64,000 bases of DNA, taken from Polyangium jinanense (GTDB lineage: Bacteria; Myxococcota; Polyangia; Polyangiales; Polyangiaceae). Positions 52,993-62,552 of the stretch are shown one piece after another (the first letter of the stretch is position 1; each line of letters opens with the position of its first letter). The DNA lies in contig NZ_JAGTJJ010000005.1 in assembly GCF_028435365.1 (NCBI RefSeq), positions 186,001 to 250,000 of the forward strand, given 5' to 3'. Below the pieces are notes generated by a model that was given only the letters and a program-made list of their open reading frames with translations, did no database searches and was not told the origin of the DNA. The position numbers and the translations under genes were made by a program.

Positions 52993-54639
52993 CTACAGCA
53001 GCATCGCGATGGGCAAGACGGCCGGCCTCTTGCCTCGCTCCCGGTGGGCAAACGCCGCTCGCACGCCGCGGCTCAGCGCATCTTCCAGCGCCGGCGCCAA
53101 GGTCCGCATCGGCGCCGACAGCCGCGCAAGCTCCTCCTCCGCGTTTTGCCGCGCCCTCGCGTGGAGCTCGCTCCCTTCGTCGAAATGCGCCACCCCGCGC
53201 GCCAGAAGGTCCGGCCCCCGCACGACCTCGCCCGTCTTGCGATCCGCGACCACGAGCACCAGCACCATTCCTTGCTCCGAAATCACTTCCCGCTCGCGCA
53301 AGACGAGCTCCGATACGTCGAGGCCTCCCCGTGCGTCGAGCCAAACGCGCCCGCTCGGCACCGGCGCGCCAAGACGCATCTGGCCGCTCTCGATCGACAG
53401 CACCTCGCCGTCCTCGATCACGAAAACGTCCGCCGCCGAGAGCCCCATCCGGATCGCCGTGCGCGCGTGCGCGAGCAGCATCCGGTATTCGCCGTGGATG
53501 GGCACGAAATGCCGCGGTCGCACGGCGTCGATCAGCATCTTCTGCTCCTCCATCTGCGCGTGCCCGCTCACGTGGATCGGATCAAAAGCCCTATCCACGA
53601 CCACCGCGCCGCGCTTGGCGAGCCGATTCGCGATCTGACCGACCGCGATTTCATTGCCCGGGATCGCGCGTGACGAGAAGATCACGGTGTCGCCCGCCTC
53701 GACGCGCAAGTGCCGATGATCGCCGGTGGCCATGCGCGCGAGCGCGCTGTTCGGCTCGCCCTGCGCGCCCGAGGTGAGGACGATCAGCGCCTCGGGCGGC
53801 ATTCCTGCGGCCTTGTCGACGTCGAGCAGCACGCCGTCGGGGATGTCGACGAGCCCCTGCGTTTCCGCGATCCGCACGTTCGTGCAGAGGCTGCGGCCGG
53901 CGAGCGTCACCCGGCGCCCGAGTTTGTCCGCGAGATCGAGGATGCTTTGCACCCGGTACACGTTGGAGGCGAAGAGCGCGACGACGATCCGTCCCCTCGC
54001 CTCGCCGAAGCGCCGCGCGAAGGCCTCGGCCACCGCGCTCTCGCTCACGGAAAAACCCTCCCGCTCGGCGTTCGTCGAGTCCGAGAGAAGCGCGGCCACA
54101 CCCGCCTTGCCATACTCGGCGAACCGCGCGATATCCAGGCGCTCGCCGCCCACAGGCGTCAGGTCGATCTTGAAATCCCCCGTGTGCACGAGGATCCCTT
54201 CGCCGGTCTCGAGGGCGAAGCCCACCGCATCCGGAATCGAATGCGTGACGCGGATCGGCTCGACCCGGAAGGGCCCCGCCTGGAAACGTTCGCCCGGCCA
54301 AACCTCGGTCAGCGGAGCCGAGACTCCGAGCTCGACGAGTCGCTCCCTGAGGAGCCCGAGCGTGAAGCGGGTCCCGTAGACGGGCACCCGGAATTCGCGG
54401 AGCACCGAGGGCAGGCCGCCGATGTGGTCCTCGTGCCCGTGCGTGAGGAGCACGGCGTCGAGCCCGCCCGCCTCGCGCAGATAACGCAGATCGGGAATGG
54501 CCACCTCGACGCCCAGCACTTGATCGTTCGGAAAGAGCACCCCGCAATCGACGAGCACGCGGCGGCCATCCTCTTCGATGACCATCGCGTTCATCCCGAC
54601 CTCCCCCAATCCGCCGAGCGGAATGATGCGAACCGCCAT
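52993..54639 (-). CDS. rnj: Ribonuclease J
   Basis: 548-residue metallo-beta-lactamase/beta-CASP ribonuclease. The zinc motif LTHGHEDHIGGLPS is near residue 65-78, followed by HTGDFKID and the beta-CASP block with SGAQGEPNSALARMA and SGHAQMEEQ. The C-terminal domain shows IHGEYRML and the Ala-rich tail typical of RNase J. It acts in mRNA decay and rRNA maturation as a 5'-3' exo- and endonuclease. The chosen start gives MAVRIIPLGGLGEVGMN, the usual family N-terminus; eight extra residues upstream are possible. It leads the HAD gene. Confidence 0.96.
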   Translation of the reverse strand: MAVRIIPLGGLGEVGMNAMVIEEDGRRVLVDCGVLFPNDQVLGVEVAIPDLRYLREAGGLDAVLLTHGHEDHIGGLPSVLREFRVPVYGTRFTLGLLRERLVELGVSAPLTEVWPGERFQAGPFRVEPIRVTHSIPDAVGFALETGEGILVHTGDFKIDLTPVGGERLDIARFAEYGKAGVAALLSDSTNAEREGFSVSESAVAEAFARRFGEARGRIVVALFASNVYRVQSILDLADKLGRRVTLAGRSLCTNVRIAETQGLVDIPDGVLLDVDKAAGMPPEALIVLTSGAQGEPNSALARMATGDHRHLRVEAGDTVIFSSRAIPGNEIAVGQIANRLAKRGAVVVDRAFDPIHVSGHAQMEEQKMLIDAVRPRHFVPIHGEYRMLLAHARTAIRMGLSAADVFVIEDGEVLSIESGQMRLGAPVPSGRVWLDARGGLDVSELVLREREVISEQGMVLVLVVADRKTGEVVRGPDLLARGVAHFDEGSELHARARQNAEEELARLSAPMRTLAPALEDALSRGVRAAFAHRERGKRPAVLPIAMLL

Positions 54640-54915
54640 GCTCGAAAATCTAATCGGCCCCATCCCCCAGGGTCAGCGCCCTGTACCATTGCAGCGTGAG
54701 TGCACGGCACGATCGCTCGTTATACAGCCGAGACCGGTTCGTCTGCTTGCTGTTCCAAGTAACTTATGAAGCTCGGGCGTGTCCCTACGGAGCGTCCCGA
54801 CGCGGAAATCAATGCCACACGGGCGGGCTCGGGATGCAATGAATCATTCCCGTCCCGGTCACGGTTACCTCATCCCGGACGAACCCGCGATCGCCCGGCT
54901 CCTTTAGGCCCATTC

Positions 54916-55608
54916 GTGAACCGTTTTCCCTCTCCCGTCGACGATCTGTGCGCGCGTTTCGTACAGGCTCAACTCGCGGGCGATCGGCGTGAAGCGTTGC
55001 GCCTCGTGATGGACGAGGGCGTCGGGCGCGGCGCGCCGGCCTCGGAGGTCACGTTGCGCGTCCTCCAGGCGGCGCAACGCAAGATCGGTGAGCTCTGGCA
55101 GGACAACCGGATCAGCGTCGCCGACGAGCACCTCGCCACCGCGATCGCGCAGGTCGTCCTCGCGCACCTCTACCTGCTCTCGCCCGCCTCGCCGCTCGTC
55201 GACAAGATCGTCCTCTTCGGCTGCGTCGAGGGCGAGCACCACGATTTCCCCGCCCGTCTCGCCGCCGACGCCCTCGACCTCGCGGGCTACGACGTGCGCT
55301 TCCTCGGCGCGGATGTCCCCACCGAATCCCTCGTGTCCATGATCCGCCGAGAGCGCCCCGACCTCGTCGCCCTCTCGGTCACCATGAGCTTCAATCTGCG
55401 CTCGCTGCGCATGACCGTGGCGCGGCTCCGGTCCGACTTCGGCGAGGCGCTGCCCATCCTCGTCGGCGGCGCCGCCTGCGACACGCTCGCGAATCCAGCG
55501 GAGGAGCTCGCCGCCGACGGGTTCGCCCGCGACGCCCACGATCTCGTCGGGATCGTGGGCCGACTGGTCTCCCGCCCAGCGCCCCAGGCGCTCGGAGGGA
55601 CACCTTGA
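54916..55608 (+). CDS. CarH-like B12-binding protein without DNA-binding domain
   Basis: 230 residues from GTG 54916; an ATG 50 codons upstream is possible, but that segment looks non-coding. The helical B12-binding part has Trp61 followed after nine residues by Glu71-His72, the W-x9-EH signature of CarH-type adenosylcobalamin photoreceptors. The Rossmann-like part has VEGEHHDFPARLAADALDLAGYDV, where Glu107-x-His109 fits the E-x-H-x-x-G motif with Pro instead of Gly. No MerR helix-turn-helix is present. The stop overlaps the TTG start of a hybrid kinase, so the two are co-translated. A light or B12 signal feeding kinases is a plausible inference. Confidence 0.82.
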   Translation: MNRFPSPVDDLCARFVQAQLAGDRREALRLVMDEGVGRGAPASEVTLRVLQAAQRKIGELWQDNRISVADEHLATAIAQVVLAHLYLLSPASPLVDKIVLFGCVEGEHHDFPARLAADALDLAGYDVRFLGADVPTESLVSMIRRERPDLVALSVTMSFNLRSLRMTVARLRSDFGEALPILVGGAACDTLANPAEELAADGFARDAHDLVGIVGRLVSRPAPQALGGTP

Positions 55609-57602
55609 CCGAACGAATGGCCGCGCGCTGGCTCTCCGAGAGCCGAGAGCTCGTGCTCGCGTGCGACGCGCAAGGGCTCATCCGGTGGGCCGACACGCGA
55701 GCGCGAAGCCTCCTCGGCGCGCAGCCCGGCACCGCGCTGACCACGCTCTCCGTCCCCGGCACGGAAGAAAAAACCCAGGCGCTGCTCACGCGCGCGGCCG
55801 TGAACGACATCCGCAACTGGGAGCTCTCGCTCCTCTGCAACGGCAAGCTCGCCACGGTGTCGTTCAGCGCACGCCCGGACGGCGAGGGCGGCACCGAGCT
55901 CTTCGGCTTCGTGTACCCCGAGGGCTACGGCGGCGCGATCGAGCAGCTCAGCCGCGCCCTCACCGAGATCGTCAACCTGAACCGCGAGATCGTCCGGCAA
56001 AAGCGCGAGATCGAGACCCAGCAGACCGAGCTCGACGAGTCGAACCGCGGCGTGGTCACACTCCACGCCGAGCTCGAAGACAAGGTCGACGCGCTCCGCC
56101 GCACCTCCGAGGTCCGCAGCCGCGTCCTCGCCAACGTGAGCCACGAGTTCCGCACCCCGCTGCACTCGATCCTGGGTTTGTCCCAGCTCCTGCTCGACGG
56201 CAGCGACGGCCCGCTCACGGACGAGCAGCAGAAGCAGATCCGCTTCATCCGCACCTCGGCCGAGGAGCTCTCGCAGCTCGTCAACGACGTCCTCGACCTC
56301 TCCAAGGCCGAATCCGGCAAGCTCACGCTGCGCGCGGAGGCCTTCACGGCCTCCAGCTTCTTCGCTGCCATGCGCGGCATGCTCCGGCCGCTTTTGCCCT
56401 CCCACCCCGGCGTCGATCTCCTCTTCGAGCTGCCCGAGGGCGACATCACGCTCGAAACCGATCAGGGCAAGGTCGCCCAGGTCATCCGCAACCTCGTCAC
56501 GAACGCGCTCAAGTTCACCGAGCAGGGCCGCGTCGTGGCGAGCGCCGTGCGGCGCGGCGACGACGTGGTCTTCACCGTCGAGGACACGGGCATCGGCATC
56601 GCGCCCGAGCATTTCGACCGTATCTTCGAGGAGTTCGGACAGATCGACGGGCCGGTCCAGCGCAAGCACAAGGGCACCGGCCTCGGCCTCGCGCTCTCGC
56701 GGCGCCTTGGCGAGCTACTCGGCGGGACGCTCACGGTCGAGAGCGAGCTCGGCCTTGGCTCGACCTTCACCCTCACGATCCCCGCCACGCACCCCGAGGT
56801 GCGCGAGCTCGCGACGCTCGCCGCGCGCCCGCTCGATCCCTCCCGCGCGCCCGTGCTCATCGTCGAGGACGACCGCAAGACGATGTTCATCTACGAGAAG
56901 TTTCTCTCGCTCGCGGGCTTCCAGGTCGTACCGGCGCGCACCGTCGACGACGCGCGCAGGCTGCTCGGCACGTTCCGCCCCGCGGCGATCGTGCTCGACA
57001 TCATGCTCGAAGGCGAGGCCACCTGGGACTTCCTGGCCGAGGTGAAGCAGAGCGCCGAGACGCGCGAGATCCCCGTCCTCGTCGTGACCGTCACCAACAA
57101 GGAGCAACGCGCGCGCGCGCTCGGCGCCGACGAGTTCTGGCTCAAGCCGGTCGATCAGGATCACCTGCTCCGCAAGCTGAAGAGCGTGACGCGCCCCGGC
57201 ACGCCCACGCGGCTGCTCGTCATCGACGACGACGAGCGAGCCCGGTACCTCATCCGCAAGCTGCTCGAAAAGACGCCCTACGAGCTCGTCGAAGCGCGCA
57301 CCGGGCCCGAGGGCGTTGAGCTCGCCCAGAAGCTCCGTCCCGAGGTCATCTTCCTCGACTTCCTGCTCAAGGACGTCACCGCGTTCGACGTCCTCGACGA
57401 CCTCAAGGCCGACCCGCGCACGCGGGGCATCTCCGTCGTGATCGTCACGTCGCACGTGCTCGAGCCCTCCGATCGCGAGCGGCTCGTGGCCGAGACCGAG
57501 GCGATCCTCTCGAAGGACAGCCTTTCGCGCGAGCTCGCCATCCACCGCATTCGCGACGCCTTGCGGAAGGCAGGTGTCGGCACCTCATCGAGCACGGAGT
57601 GA
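55605..57602 (+). CDS. Hybrid histidine kinase with two receiver domains
   Basis: 665 residues. A PAS-like N-terminus (1-110) and coiled coil (110-165) lead to HisKA (His180 in NVSHEFRTPLHSILG) and HATPase (NALKFTEQG, EDTGIGI, HKGTGLGLAL). Two receivers follow: the first has EDD near the start and VLDIMLEGEA, the second IDDDERARY and IFLDFLLKD. The TTG start at 55605 has GGAGGG six bases upstream and overlaps the B12 protein stop. Cytoplasmic; its signal may come from the B12 protein. The coding end overlaps a weak GTG of the next gene. Confidence 0.92.
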   Translation: MTERMAARWLSESRELVLACDAQGLIRWADTRARSLLGAQPGTALTTLSVPGTEEKTQALLTRAAVNDIRNWELSLLCNGKLATVSFSARPDGEGGTELFGFVYPEGYGGAIEQLSRALTEIVNLNREIVRQKREIETQQTELDESNRGVVTLHAELEDKVDALRRTSEVRSRVLANVSHEFRTPLHSILGLSQLLLDGSDGPLTDEQQKQIRFIRTSAEELSQLVNDVLDLSKAESGKLTLRAEAFTASSFFAAMRGMLRPLLPSHPGVDLLFELPEGDITLETDQGKVAQVIRNLVTNALKFTEQGRVVASAVRRGDDVVFTVEDTGIGIAPEHFDRIFEEFGQIDGPVQRKHKGTGLGLALSRRLGELLGGTLTVESELGLGSTFTLTIPATHPEVRELATLAARPLDPSRAPVLIVEDDRKTMFIYEKFLSLAGFQVVPARTVDDARRLLGTFRPAAIVLDIMLEGEATWDFLAEVKQSAETREIPVLVVTVTNKEQRARALGADEFWLKPVDQDHLLRKLKSVTRPGTPTRLLVIDDDERARYLIRKLLEKTPYELVEARTGPEGVELAQKLRPEVIFLDFLLKDVTAFDVLDDLKADPRTRGISVVIVTSHVLEPSDRERLVAETEAILSKDSLSRELAIHRIRDALRKAGVGTSSSTE

Positions 57603-57610
57603 CGGGACGC

Positions 57611-59194
57611 ATGCAAAGAAACAACGGCAAGCCGCAGGAGCATGTGGGCAAGATCCTCAACGTCAACGACAACGAGGTCGCCCGTTATCTGGGCACCACC
57701 ATGCTCCGCAGGGCCGGCCTCGACGTCATCGAAGCGTCGAGCGGCATGGACGCGCTCGAGATGGTCCACCGCGAGCTGCCCGACGTGGTGGTGCTCGACG
57801 TCAAGCTGCCCGACATCGACGGCTTCGAGGTCTGCAGGCGCATCAAGGCGAACCCGCGTACGGCCGGCGTGAAGATCCTTCACACGTCAGCGACGTTCGT
57901 CTCGCTCGACAAGAAGGTGCAGGGGCTCGACATCGGGGCCGACGGATATTTGACGCAGCCCTTCGAGGCGACCGAGCTCGTGGCCACCGTGCGCTCGCTC
58001 CTCCGCCTCGCCCAGGCCGAGCGTGAGCTCCGCACGCGCGCCGATCGCCTGGCGGAGGCCGACCGCCGCAAGGACGAGTTCCTCGCCATGCTCGCGCACG
58101 AGCTGCGCAACCCGCTCGCCGCCATCACCGCCTCGCTGCCCATGCTCGAGCAACGTGACGCCGTGAACCAGGGCGAACGCCGCGCGCGCGAGGTGCTGCG
58201 CCGCCAGACCGTGCACCTCGCGCGGCTCGTCGACGATCTGCTCGACGTCTCGCGTGTCACGCAGGGCAAGATCGAGCTGCGTCTCGAGCCGGTGGATCTC
58301 AAGAGTTTGCTCGCGCGTGTCGTGCTCACGACGCGGGAGCGCGGCACGAACCAGCGCGGCCAGACGCTCGCGCTCGCGCTGCCGGACGCGCCCATCCAGG
58401 TCCGCGGCGACGTCACGCGGCTCGAACAGATCTTCACGAACCTGCTCGACAACGCGAGCAAGTACACCGACGTCGGCGGGCACATCCGCGTGAGCCTCGA
58501 ACCGGCCTCCGTGGGCGGCGCCGCGTTCGCGCGGATACGCGTGCGCGACGACGGCATCGGCATCACGGCCGACGCGCTCCCCATGATCTTCGGCCTCTTC
58601 GCGCAGGCCAGCGTGACGCTCGCCCGCTCGCGCGGGGGCCTCGGGATCGGGCTCACGCTCGTGCGCACGCTGGTGGAGCTGCACGACGGCGAGGTGGAGG
58701 CGCGGAGCGACGGCATCGGCCGAGGCGCCGAGTTCGAGGTGCGCCTGCCGCTGCTCGATCTCGCGGAGACGGGCGAGCGTGCGTCGCTGCGCGGGATCAC
58801 GGAGCTCCGACGGCGGCGCATCTGCATCGTGGAGGACAACGTCGACGCGCAGCAGGCGCTCGGCGATCTTTGCGAGATGTGGGGCCACGAGGTCCATGCC
58901 GCCTCGGACGGGATTGCCGGCGTCGGCAAAGTGCTCGAGCTCCTGCCGGACGTGACGCTCATCGACATCGGCCTGCCGGGCATCGACGGGTTCGAGGTGG
59001 TGCGGCGGCTGCGGGCGGATCCGCGCGGAAAAGGCCTCTGGCTCGTGGCGCTGACGGGATATGGCTCGCCCGAGCAACGGACGACGGCGCTTTCGGCCGG
59101 GTTCGACGTGCACCTCGTCAAACCGGTCGAGGTGCACAAGCTGCAGGAGTTGCTCGACGCGGGCCCGCCGCTCGCGCGGGCCTCGCGAATCTGA
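57611..59194 (+). CDS. Receiver-kinase-receiver hybrid histidine kinase
   Basis: 527 residues. The N-terminal receiver (about 12-130) has LNVNDNE where an acidic pair is usual and YLTQPF instead of the Lys-Pro switch, although Asp63 (VLDVKLPDIDG) is kept. A HisKA helix follows (His163 in LAHELRNPLAA), then HATPase (NLLDNASKYTD, RDDGIGI, GGLGIGLTLVR). The C-terminal receiver (about 405-520) has intact EDN, IDIGLPG and LVKPVE. ATG 57611 is supported by GGAGTGA eight bases upstream. It is the third gene of the B12-kinase operon. The stop TGA abuts the convergent hydrolase stop. Confidence 0.92.
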   Translation: MQRNNGKPQEHVGKILNVNDNEVARYLGTTMLRRAGLDVIEASSGMDALEMVHRELPDVVVLDVKLPDIDGFEVCRRIKANPRTAGVKILHTSATFVSLDKKVQGLDIGADGYLTQPFEATELVATVRSLLRLAQAERELRTRADRLAEADRRKDEFLAMLAHELRNPLAAITASLPMLEQRDAVNQGERRAREVLRRQTVHLARLVDDLLDVSRVTQGKIELRLEPVDLKSLLARVVLTTRERGTNQRGQTLALALPDAPIQVRGDVTRLEQIFTNLLDNASKYTDVGGHIRVSLEPASVGGAAFARIRVRDDGIGITADALPMIFGLFAQASVTLARSRGGLGIGLTLVRTLVELHDGEVEARSDGIGRGAEFEVRLPLLDLAETGERASLRGITELRRRRICIVEDNVDAQQALGDLCEMWGHEVHAASDGIAGVGKVLELLPDVTLIDIGLPGIDGFEVVRRLRADPRGKGLWLVALTGYGSPEQRTTALSAGFDVHLVKPVEVHKLQELLDAGPPLARASRI

Positions 59195-60631
59195 TCATTC
59201 CCACTCGTAATTGAGGTCGAGGATCTTGCCCTCGGCATCCAGGCCGAAGGTCCATCGGAGCGACGTGTCTTTGCCGTAGATTGCGCGATAGACGCGCTTG
59301 CCTGGCTCTCCGGCTTTGTGGTCTTCGAGCAAGACGAGCTTGCGGAGGGGCGGCAGCAGGGCATTGCCCGGGGTCCCGAACGAGCGCAACACCGGCAAAA
59401 GCAACTCCTTCGTCAGCAGCGCAAAGACGGCGGGGTCGAGCGTGCCTTGCATCAAGCCCTCCACCACGCCTCGATGCGTGGCCGTCAGGGCGGGATCGGC
59501 GTCGGGGATGCCGGGCTCGGAGACCGCCGGCCAGGGCGGCATGTACAGGCTCGCGATGTTCGGCGCGAGGAGCGGGAGGAGCCGCTGTTCGTTTGTCAAG
59601 ACGATCACCGAGAGCTCCTGGTCCGGAATCCGCAGCACGTCGGCGAGCGCACCGCCGCCGCTATGCCCAAAGGTCGCATGGCCGCGCAATCGACTCACCC
59701 CGAAGGCCACGCCAAACTCGCCCGCGCGACCGTCGTTCAGCTTGAATGCCGTGGCGGCGCTCGCCTGGGTCTCCCGGGTCAGGAGCGTGCCCTCGTCCAT
59801 GGCGACGGCCCAGCGTGCGAGGTCCTTCACGCAGGAAAACATGCCCCCGGCGGCATAGGTGTGGACGGGATAGAGGAACCACAGGCGCTCGTGTTTGCCG
59901 TTCTCGAAGCGATAGATCGTGGCCCGGCGCGGGATGACGTCGGCCACGCGCACCGGGCCATCCTGCACCGCGTGCTCGAAACGCGTACAGGAAAAACCGA
60001 GCGGCTGGAAGATGCGGCGCTTCAAGAGCTCTTCGAATCGTTCCCCCGTGACTGTTTCGAGGACGTGCGTGAGCACCACGAAATCCGTGAGCGCGTATTC
60101 GCTGCGCTCGCCAGGCGTGTAGGCCAGCGGCCCCTTCTTGGCGGCCTCGTACCGCGCGGCCACCGAGGCGGCGGCATCATTCTGATCCTCGGGATCGTCC
60201 TTCAATCCCGACGCATGCGCAGCGAGATGCCGGACCGTGATCACCTTCCATGCCTCGGGCGCGTCGGGCAGATATTTCGAGATCGGATCATCGAGGCCGA
60301 TCTTTCCCTCCTGCACGAGGAGCATCACCAGCGTGCCCGTGAACAACTTGGTCGCGGAGGCGATCTGGAACGCGGTCTCGGGCCCGACCTTCGCCTCGGA
60401 CTCCAGGTCCGCGACGCCGTACGTGGTGATTCTCTCGACCTTGCCCTGACGAACGATGGCCACGGCCGCGCCGGGCACGTGGTTTTTCTCCATCACGGCG
60501 TGGATGTAAGCGTCCACGGGATCGGCGGACCCGCCGCTCCTGGTTTCCGCGGAGCGGGGCTGGTTTTGCGCGGTGCAGCCGAAAAGCAAGAAAGCAGCTA
60601 AGGCCATGTGGCCCCGAGGGATGGTACGCAT
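59195..60631 (-). CDS. Serine hydrolase (class C beta-lactamase-like) lipoprotein
   Basis: 478-residue exported penicillin-binding-protein-like hydrolase. The signal ends LLFGC (Cys19). The nucleophile motif S-x-x-K is SATK (92-95); the second motif reads YAL instead of Y-x-N, and the third is HSG in FGHSGGG. A C-terminal ~120-residue extension after LTNEQ is less conserved. Family members are esterases, peptidases or D,D-peptidases more often than true beta-lactamases. It is divergent from the aldo/keto reductase gene. Confidence 0.88.
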   Translation of the reverse strand: MRTIPRGHMALAAFLLFGCTAQNQPRSAETRSGGSADPVDAYIHAVMEKNHVPGAAVAIVRQGKVERITTYGVADLESEAKVGPETAFQIASATKLFTGTLVMLLVQEGKIGLDDPISKYLPDAPEAWKVITVRHLAAHASGLKDDPEDQNDAAASVAARYEAAKKGPLAYTPGERSEYALTDFVVLTHVLETVTGERFEELLKRRIFQPLGFSCTRFEHAVQDGPVRVADVIPRRATIYRFENGKHERLWFLYPVHTYAAGGMFSCVKDLARWAVAMDEGTLLTRETQASAATAFKLNDGRAGEFGVAFGVSRLRGHATFGHSGGGALADVLRIPDQELSVIVLTNEQRLLPLLAPNIASLYMPPWPAVSEPGIPDADPALTATHRGVVEGLMQGTLDPAVFALLTKELLLPVLRSFGTPGNALLPPLRKLVLLEDHKAGEPGKRVYRAIYGKDTSLRWTFGLDAEGKILDLNYEWE

Positions 60632-60675
60632 GCGGCGCGGACGCTACCATGCGGCGCGAGAAGAAGGAGCCCCTC

Positions 60676-61659
60676 ATGCATACGCGTAAGCTCGGTCCCC
60701 TCACGGTTTCTGCCCTCGGCCTCGGCTGCATGGGCATGAGCGATTTTTACGGCCCCCGCGACGAGGCCGAGTCGATTGCCACGCTCCACCGCGCGCTCGA
60801 TCTCGGCGTCACCCTGCTCGACACCGCGGACATGTATGGCCCGTTCACGAATGAAGAGCTCGTCGGCCGCGCCATCGCGGGCCGGAGGAACGAGGTCGTG
60901 CTCGCGACGAAGTGCGGCATCGTGCGAGATCCGAACGACCCGACCGTGCGCGGCATCAACGGCACGCCCACGTACATCCGCAACGCGTGTGACGCGAGCC
61001 TCAGGCGCCTCCGCGTCGACGTGATCGATCTCTATCAGCTCCACCGCGTCGATCCGAAGACGCCCATCGAGGAGAGCGTGGGCGCGATGGCCGACCTCGT
61101 GAAGGCGGGCAAGGTGCGGGCGATCGGCCTGTCGGAGGCGAGCGCCGCGACGCTCCGGCGCGGGCACGCGGTCCATCCGCTGGCCTCGGTGCAAACGGAA
61201 TATTCGCTCTGGACGCGGGATCCGGAGGACGACATCCTCGCTGTCTGCCGCGAGCTCGGCATCGGCTTCCTTGCCTACAGCCCCCTCGGCCGCGGCTTTC
61301 TCACCGGGCAAATCAAGCGGTTCGAGGACCTCGCGCCCGACGATTTCCGCCGCAGCTCGCCGCGCTTCCAGGGGGAAAACTTCCAGAAGAACCTCGACCT
61401 CGTGGCCAAGGTGGAGGCGATCGCCGCCGAGAAAGGTGTGAAAGCGTCGCAGCTCGCGCTCGCGTGGGTGCTCGCGCAGGGCGATTTCATCGTGCCCATT
61501 CCGGGCACGAAGCGCCGGAGCTACCTCGAAGAAAACGTCGCGGCCGATGCCATCAAGCTCTCGGCGGACGACCTCGCGCGCCTCGACGCGGTCATGCCCC
61601 GCGACGCCGCGGCCGGGGCGCGTTATCCCGAGATGAGCATGCGCCTCGTGAATGCGTGA
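60676..61659 (+). CDS. Aldo/keto reductase
   Basis: 327 residues. The family motifs are clear: [29 protein letters not shown] (catalytic Asp/Tyr), the Lys in [19 protein letters not shown] (His), and the NADPH-binding [13 protein letters not shown]. It resembles the YakC/Tas subgroup. AAGGAG precedes ATG 60676; a 27-bp upstream ATG is less likely. It probably reduces aldehydes or ketones with NADPH. Confidence 0.95.
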   Translation: MHTRKLGPLTVSALGLGCMGMSDFYGPRDEAESIATLHRALDLGVTLLDTADMYGPFTNEELVGRAIAGRRNEVVLATKCGIVRDPNDPTVRGINGTPTYIRNACDASLRRLRVDVIDLYQLHRVDPKTPIEESVGAMADLVKAGKVRAIGLSEASAATLRRGHAVHPLASVQTEYSLWTRDPEDDILAVCRELGIGFLAYSPLGRGFLTGQIKRFEDLAPDDFRRSSPRFQGENFQKNLDLVAKVEAIAAEKGVKASQLALAWVLAQGDFIVPIPGTKRRSYLEENVAADAIKLSADDLARLDAVMPRDAAAGARYPEMSMRLVNA

Positions 61660-61740
61660 TCGGCGCGGGCGGCCCTCGCGCTCCCCGCGGAAAGCCTGCC
61701 CGCCCTGGTGCTCTGCAGCCCGTCCGCTATCCTCCCCGGC

Positions 61741-62319
61741 ATGCTCTCCAGATTCGCGGCCAGCGGGGCCATCATCAAAAGCTATCTCGACGCGTTCAAA
61801 ACATTCCCCGACGGTCCGCAAGCCGTCTTCGCGAAGTACGGGGTCGGACGGGTCGGGCCCGGCGGCGAGTTCGAGCTCCCGCCCGCCTGCCCGCTCGACA
61901 AGGTCATTGCGGCGATGAACGAGCTCTTCACGGTCATCGGTCCGCAGAGGGGTTTCGAGATGGGCGCCCAGGTCGTGAACCACGTCGCGGTCCCACCCGG
62001 GGTGATCGGCGACATCGTCACGGCGCTGCAGATCTTCGACGCAGGGTACCACCTCAATCACCTCGAAGACGGCGTGCCCATGTTCGACCCGCAGACGGGC
62101 ACGATGCGGGACGGCATCGGCCATTACAAGTGCGTCTCCTCCTCCCGGCACCGGGCCGTCATGGAGGTGGACTCGCCCTACAACTGCGACCTGGACCGCG
62201 GTATCCTCCAGGCCTGGGCGCGTCGATTCGAACGCTTTGCCCTCGTCACGCACCTCGAGCCCACGGTTTGTCGAAAAACACGCGCGCCGCGTTGCCGTTA
62301 CGAGGTGAGCTGGAAGTAA
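61741..62319 (+). CDS. Hypothetical protein with C-x-Y-x-V-x-W end
   Basis: 192 residues, soluble. The body contains EMGAQVVNHVAVPPGVIGDIVTALQIFDAG and SSRHRAVMEVDSPYNCDLDRGIL. The end CRKTRAPRCRYEVSWK resembles the C-terminal signature of some 4-vinyl-reductase/heme-NO-like myxobacterial proteins, but only weakly. There is no clear ribosome-binding site; ATG 61741 gives the best compact start. It follows the reductase gene by 81 bp. Confidence 0.6.
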   Translation: MLSRFAASGAIIKSYLDAFKTFPDGPQAVFAKYGVGRVGPGGEFELPPACPLDKVIAAMNELFTVIGPQRGFEMGAQVVNHVAVPPGVIGDIVTALQIFDAGYHLNHLEDGVPMFDPQTGTMRDGIGHYKCVSSSRHRAVMEVDSPYNCDLDRGILQAWARRFERFALVTHLEPTVCRKTRAPRCRYEVSWK

Positions 62320-62351
62320 AACGCGGCGCCGGCACAGAAAGGAGCTTCCCT

Positions 62352-62552
62352 TTGCTTCGACCCATCTTTGGCGCGACTCTTTTCCTCCTCGGCGCGGCGG
62401 CGTTCAGCGCTTGCGCTTCGAACGATCCGAACGCCCCCCGACATCGCCGTCTCCAACTTCTAGGATCGCGACGTGCTCGTGCTCCTCAACGCCGGCCCCT
62501 GATCGCCCAGGAAATACCGCTCTGGAGCGTGCCGAGGGTGACGAGCCCCTGA
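62352..62552 (+). pseudogene. Degenerate lipoprotein remnant
   Basis: A TTG preceded by AAAGGAG gives a signal peptide ending LGAAAFSAC, then ASNDPNAP. The frame then turns into Arg-rich sequence and overlaps the 3' end of the convergent PAS-STAS gene. Removing one base in the C-run at about 62434-62439 restores a more protein-like frame (PDIAVSNF) that soon stops. A frameshifted, truncated lipoprotein gene is the likely reading. Confidence 0.35.

Noticed and set aside
59195..60631. True class C beta-lactamase
   Set aside because: The Y-x-N motif is altered, there is a C-terminal extension, and such lipoproteins are usually esterases or peptidases.
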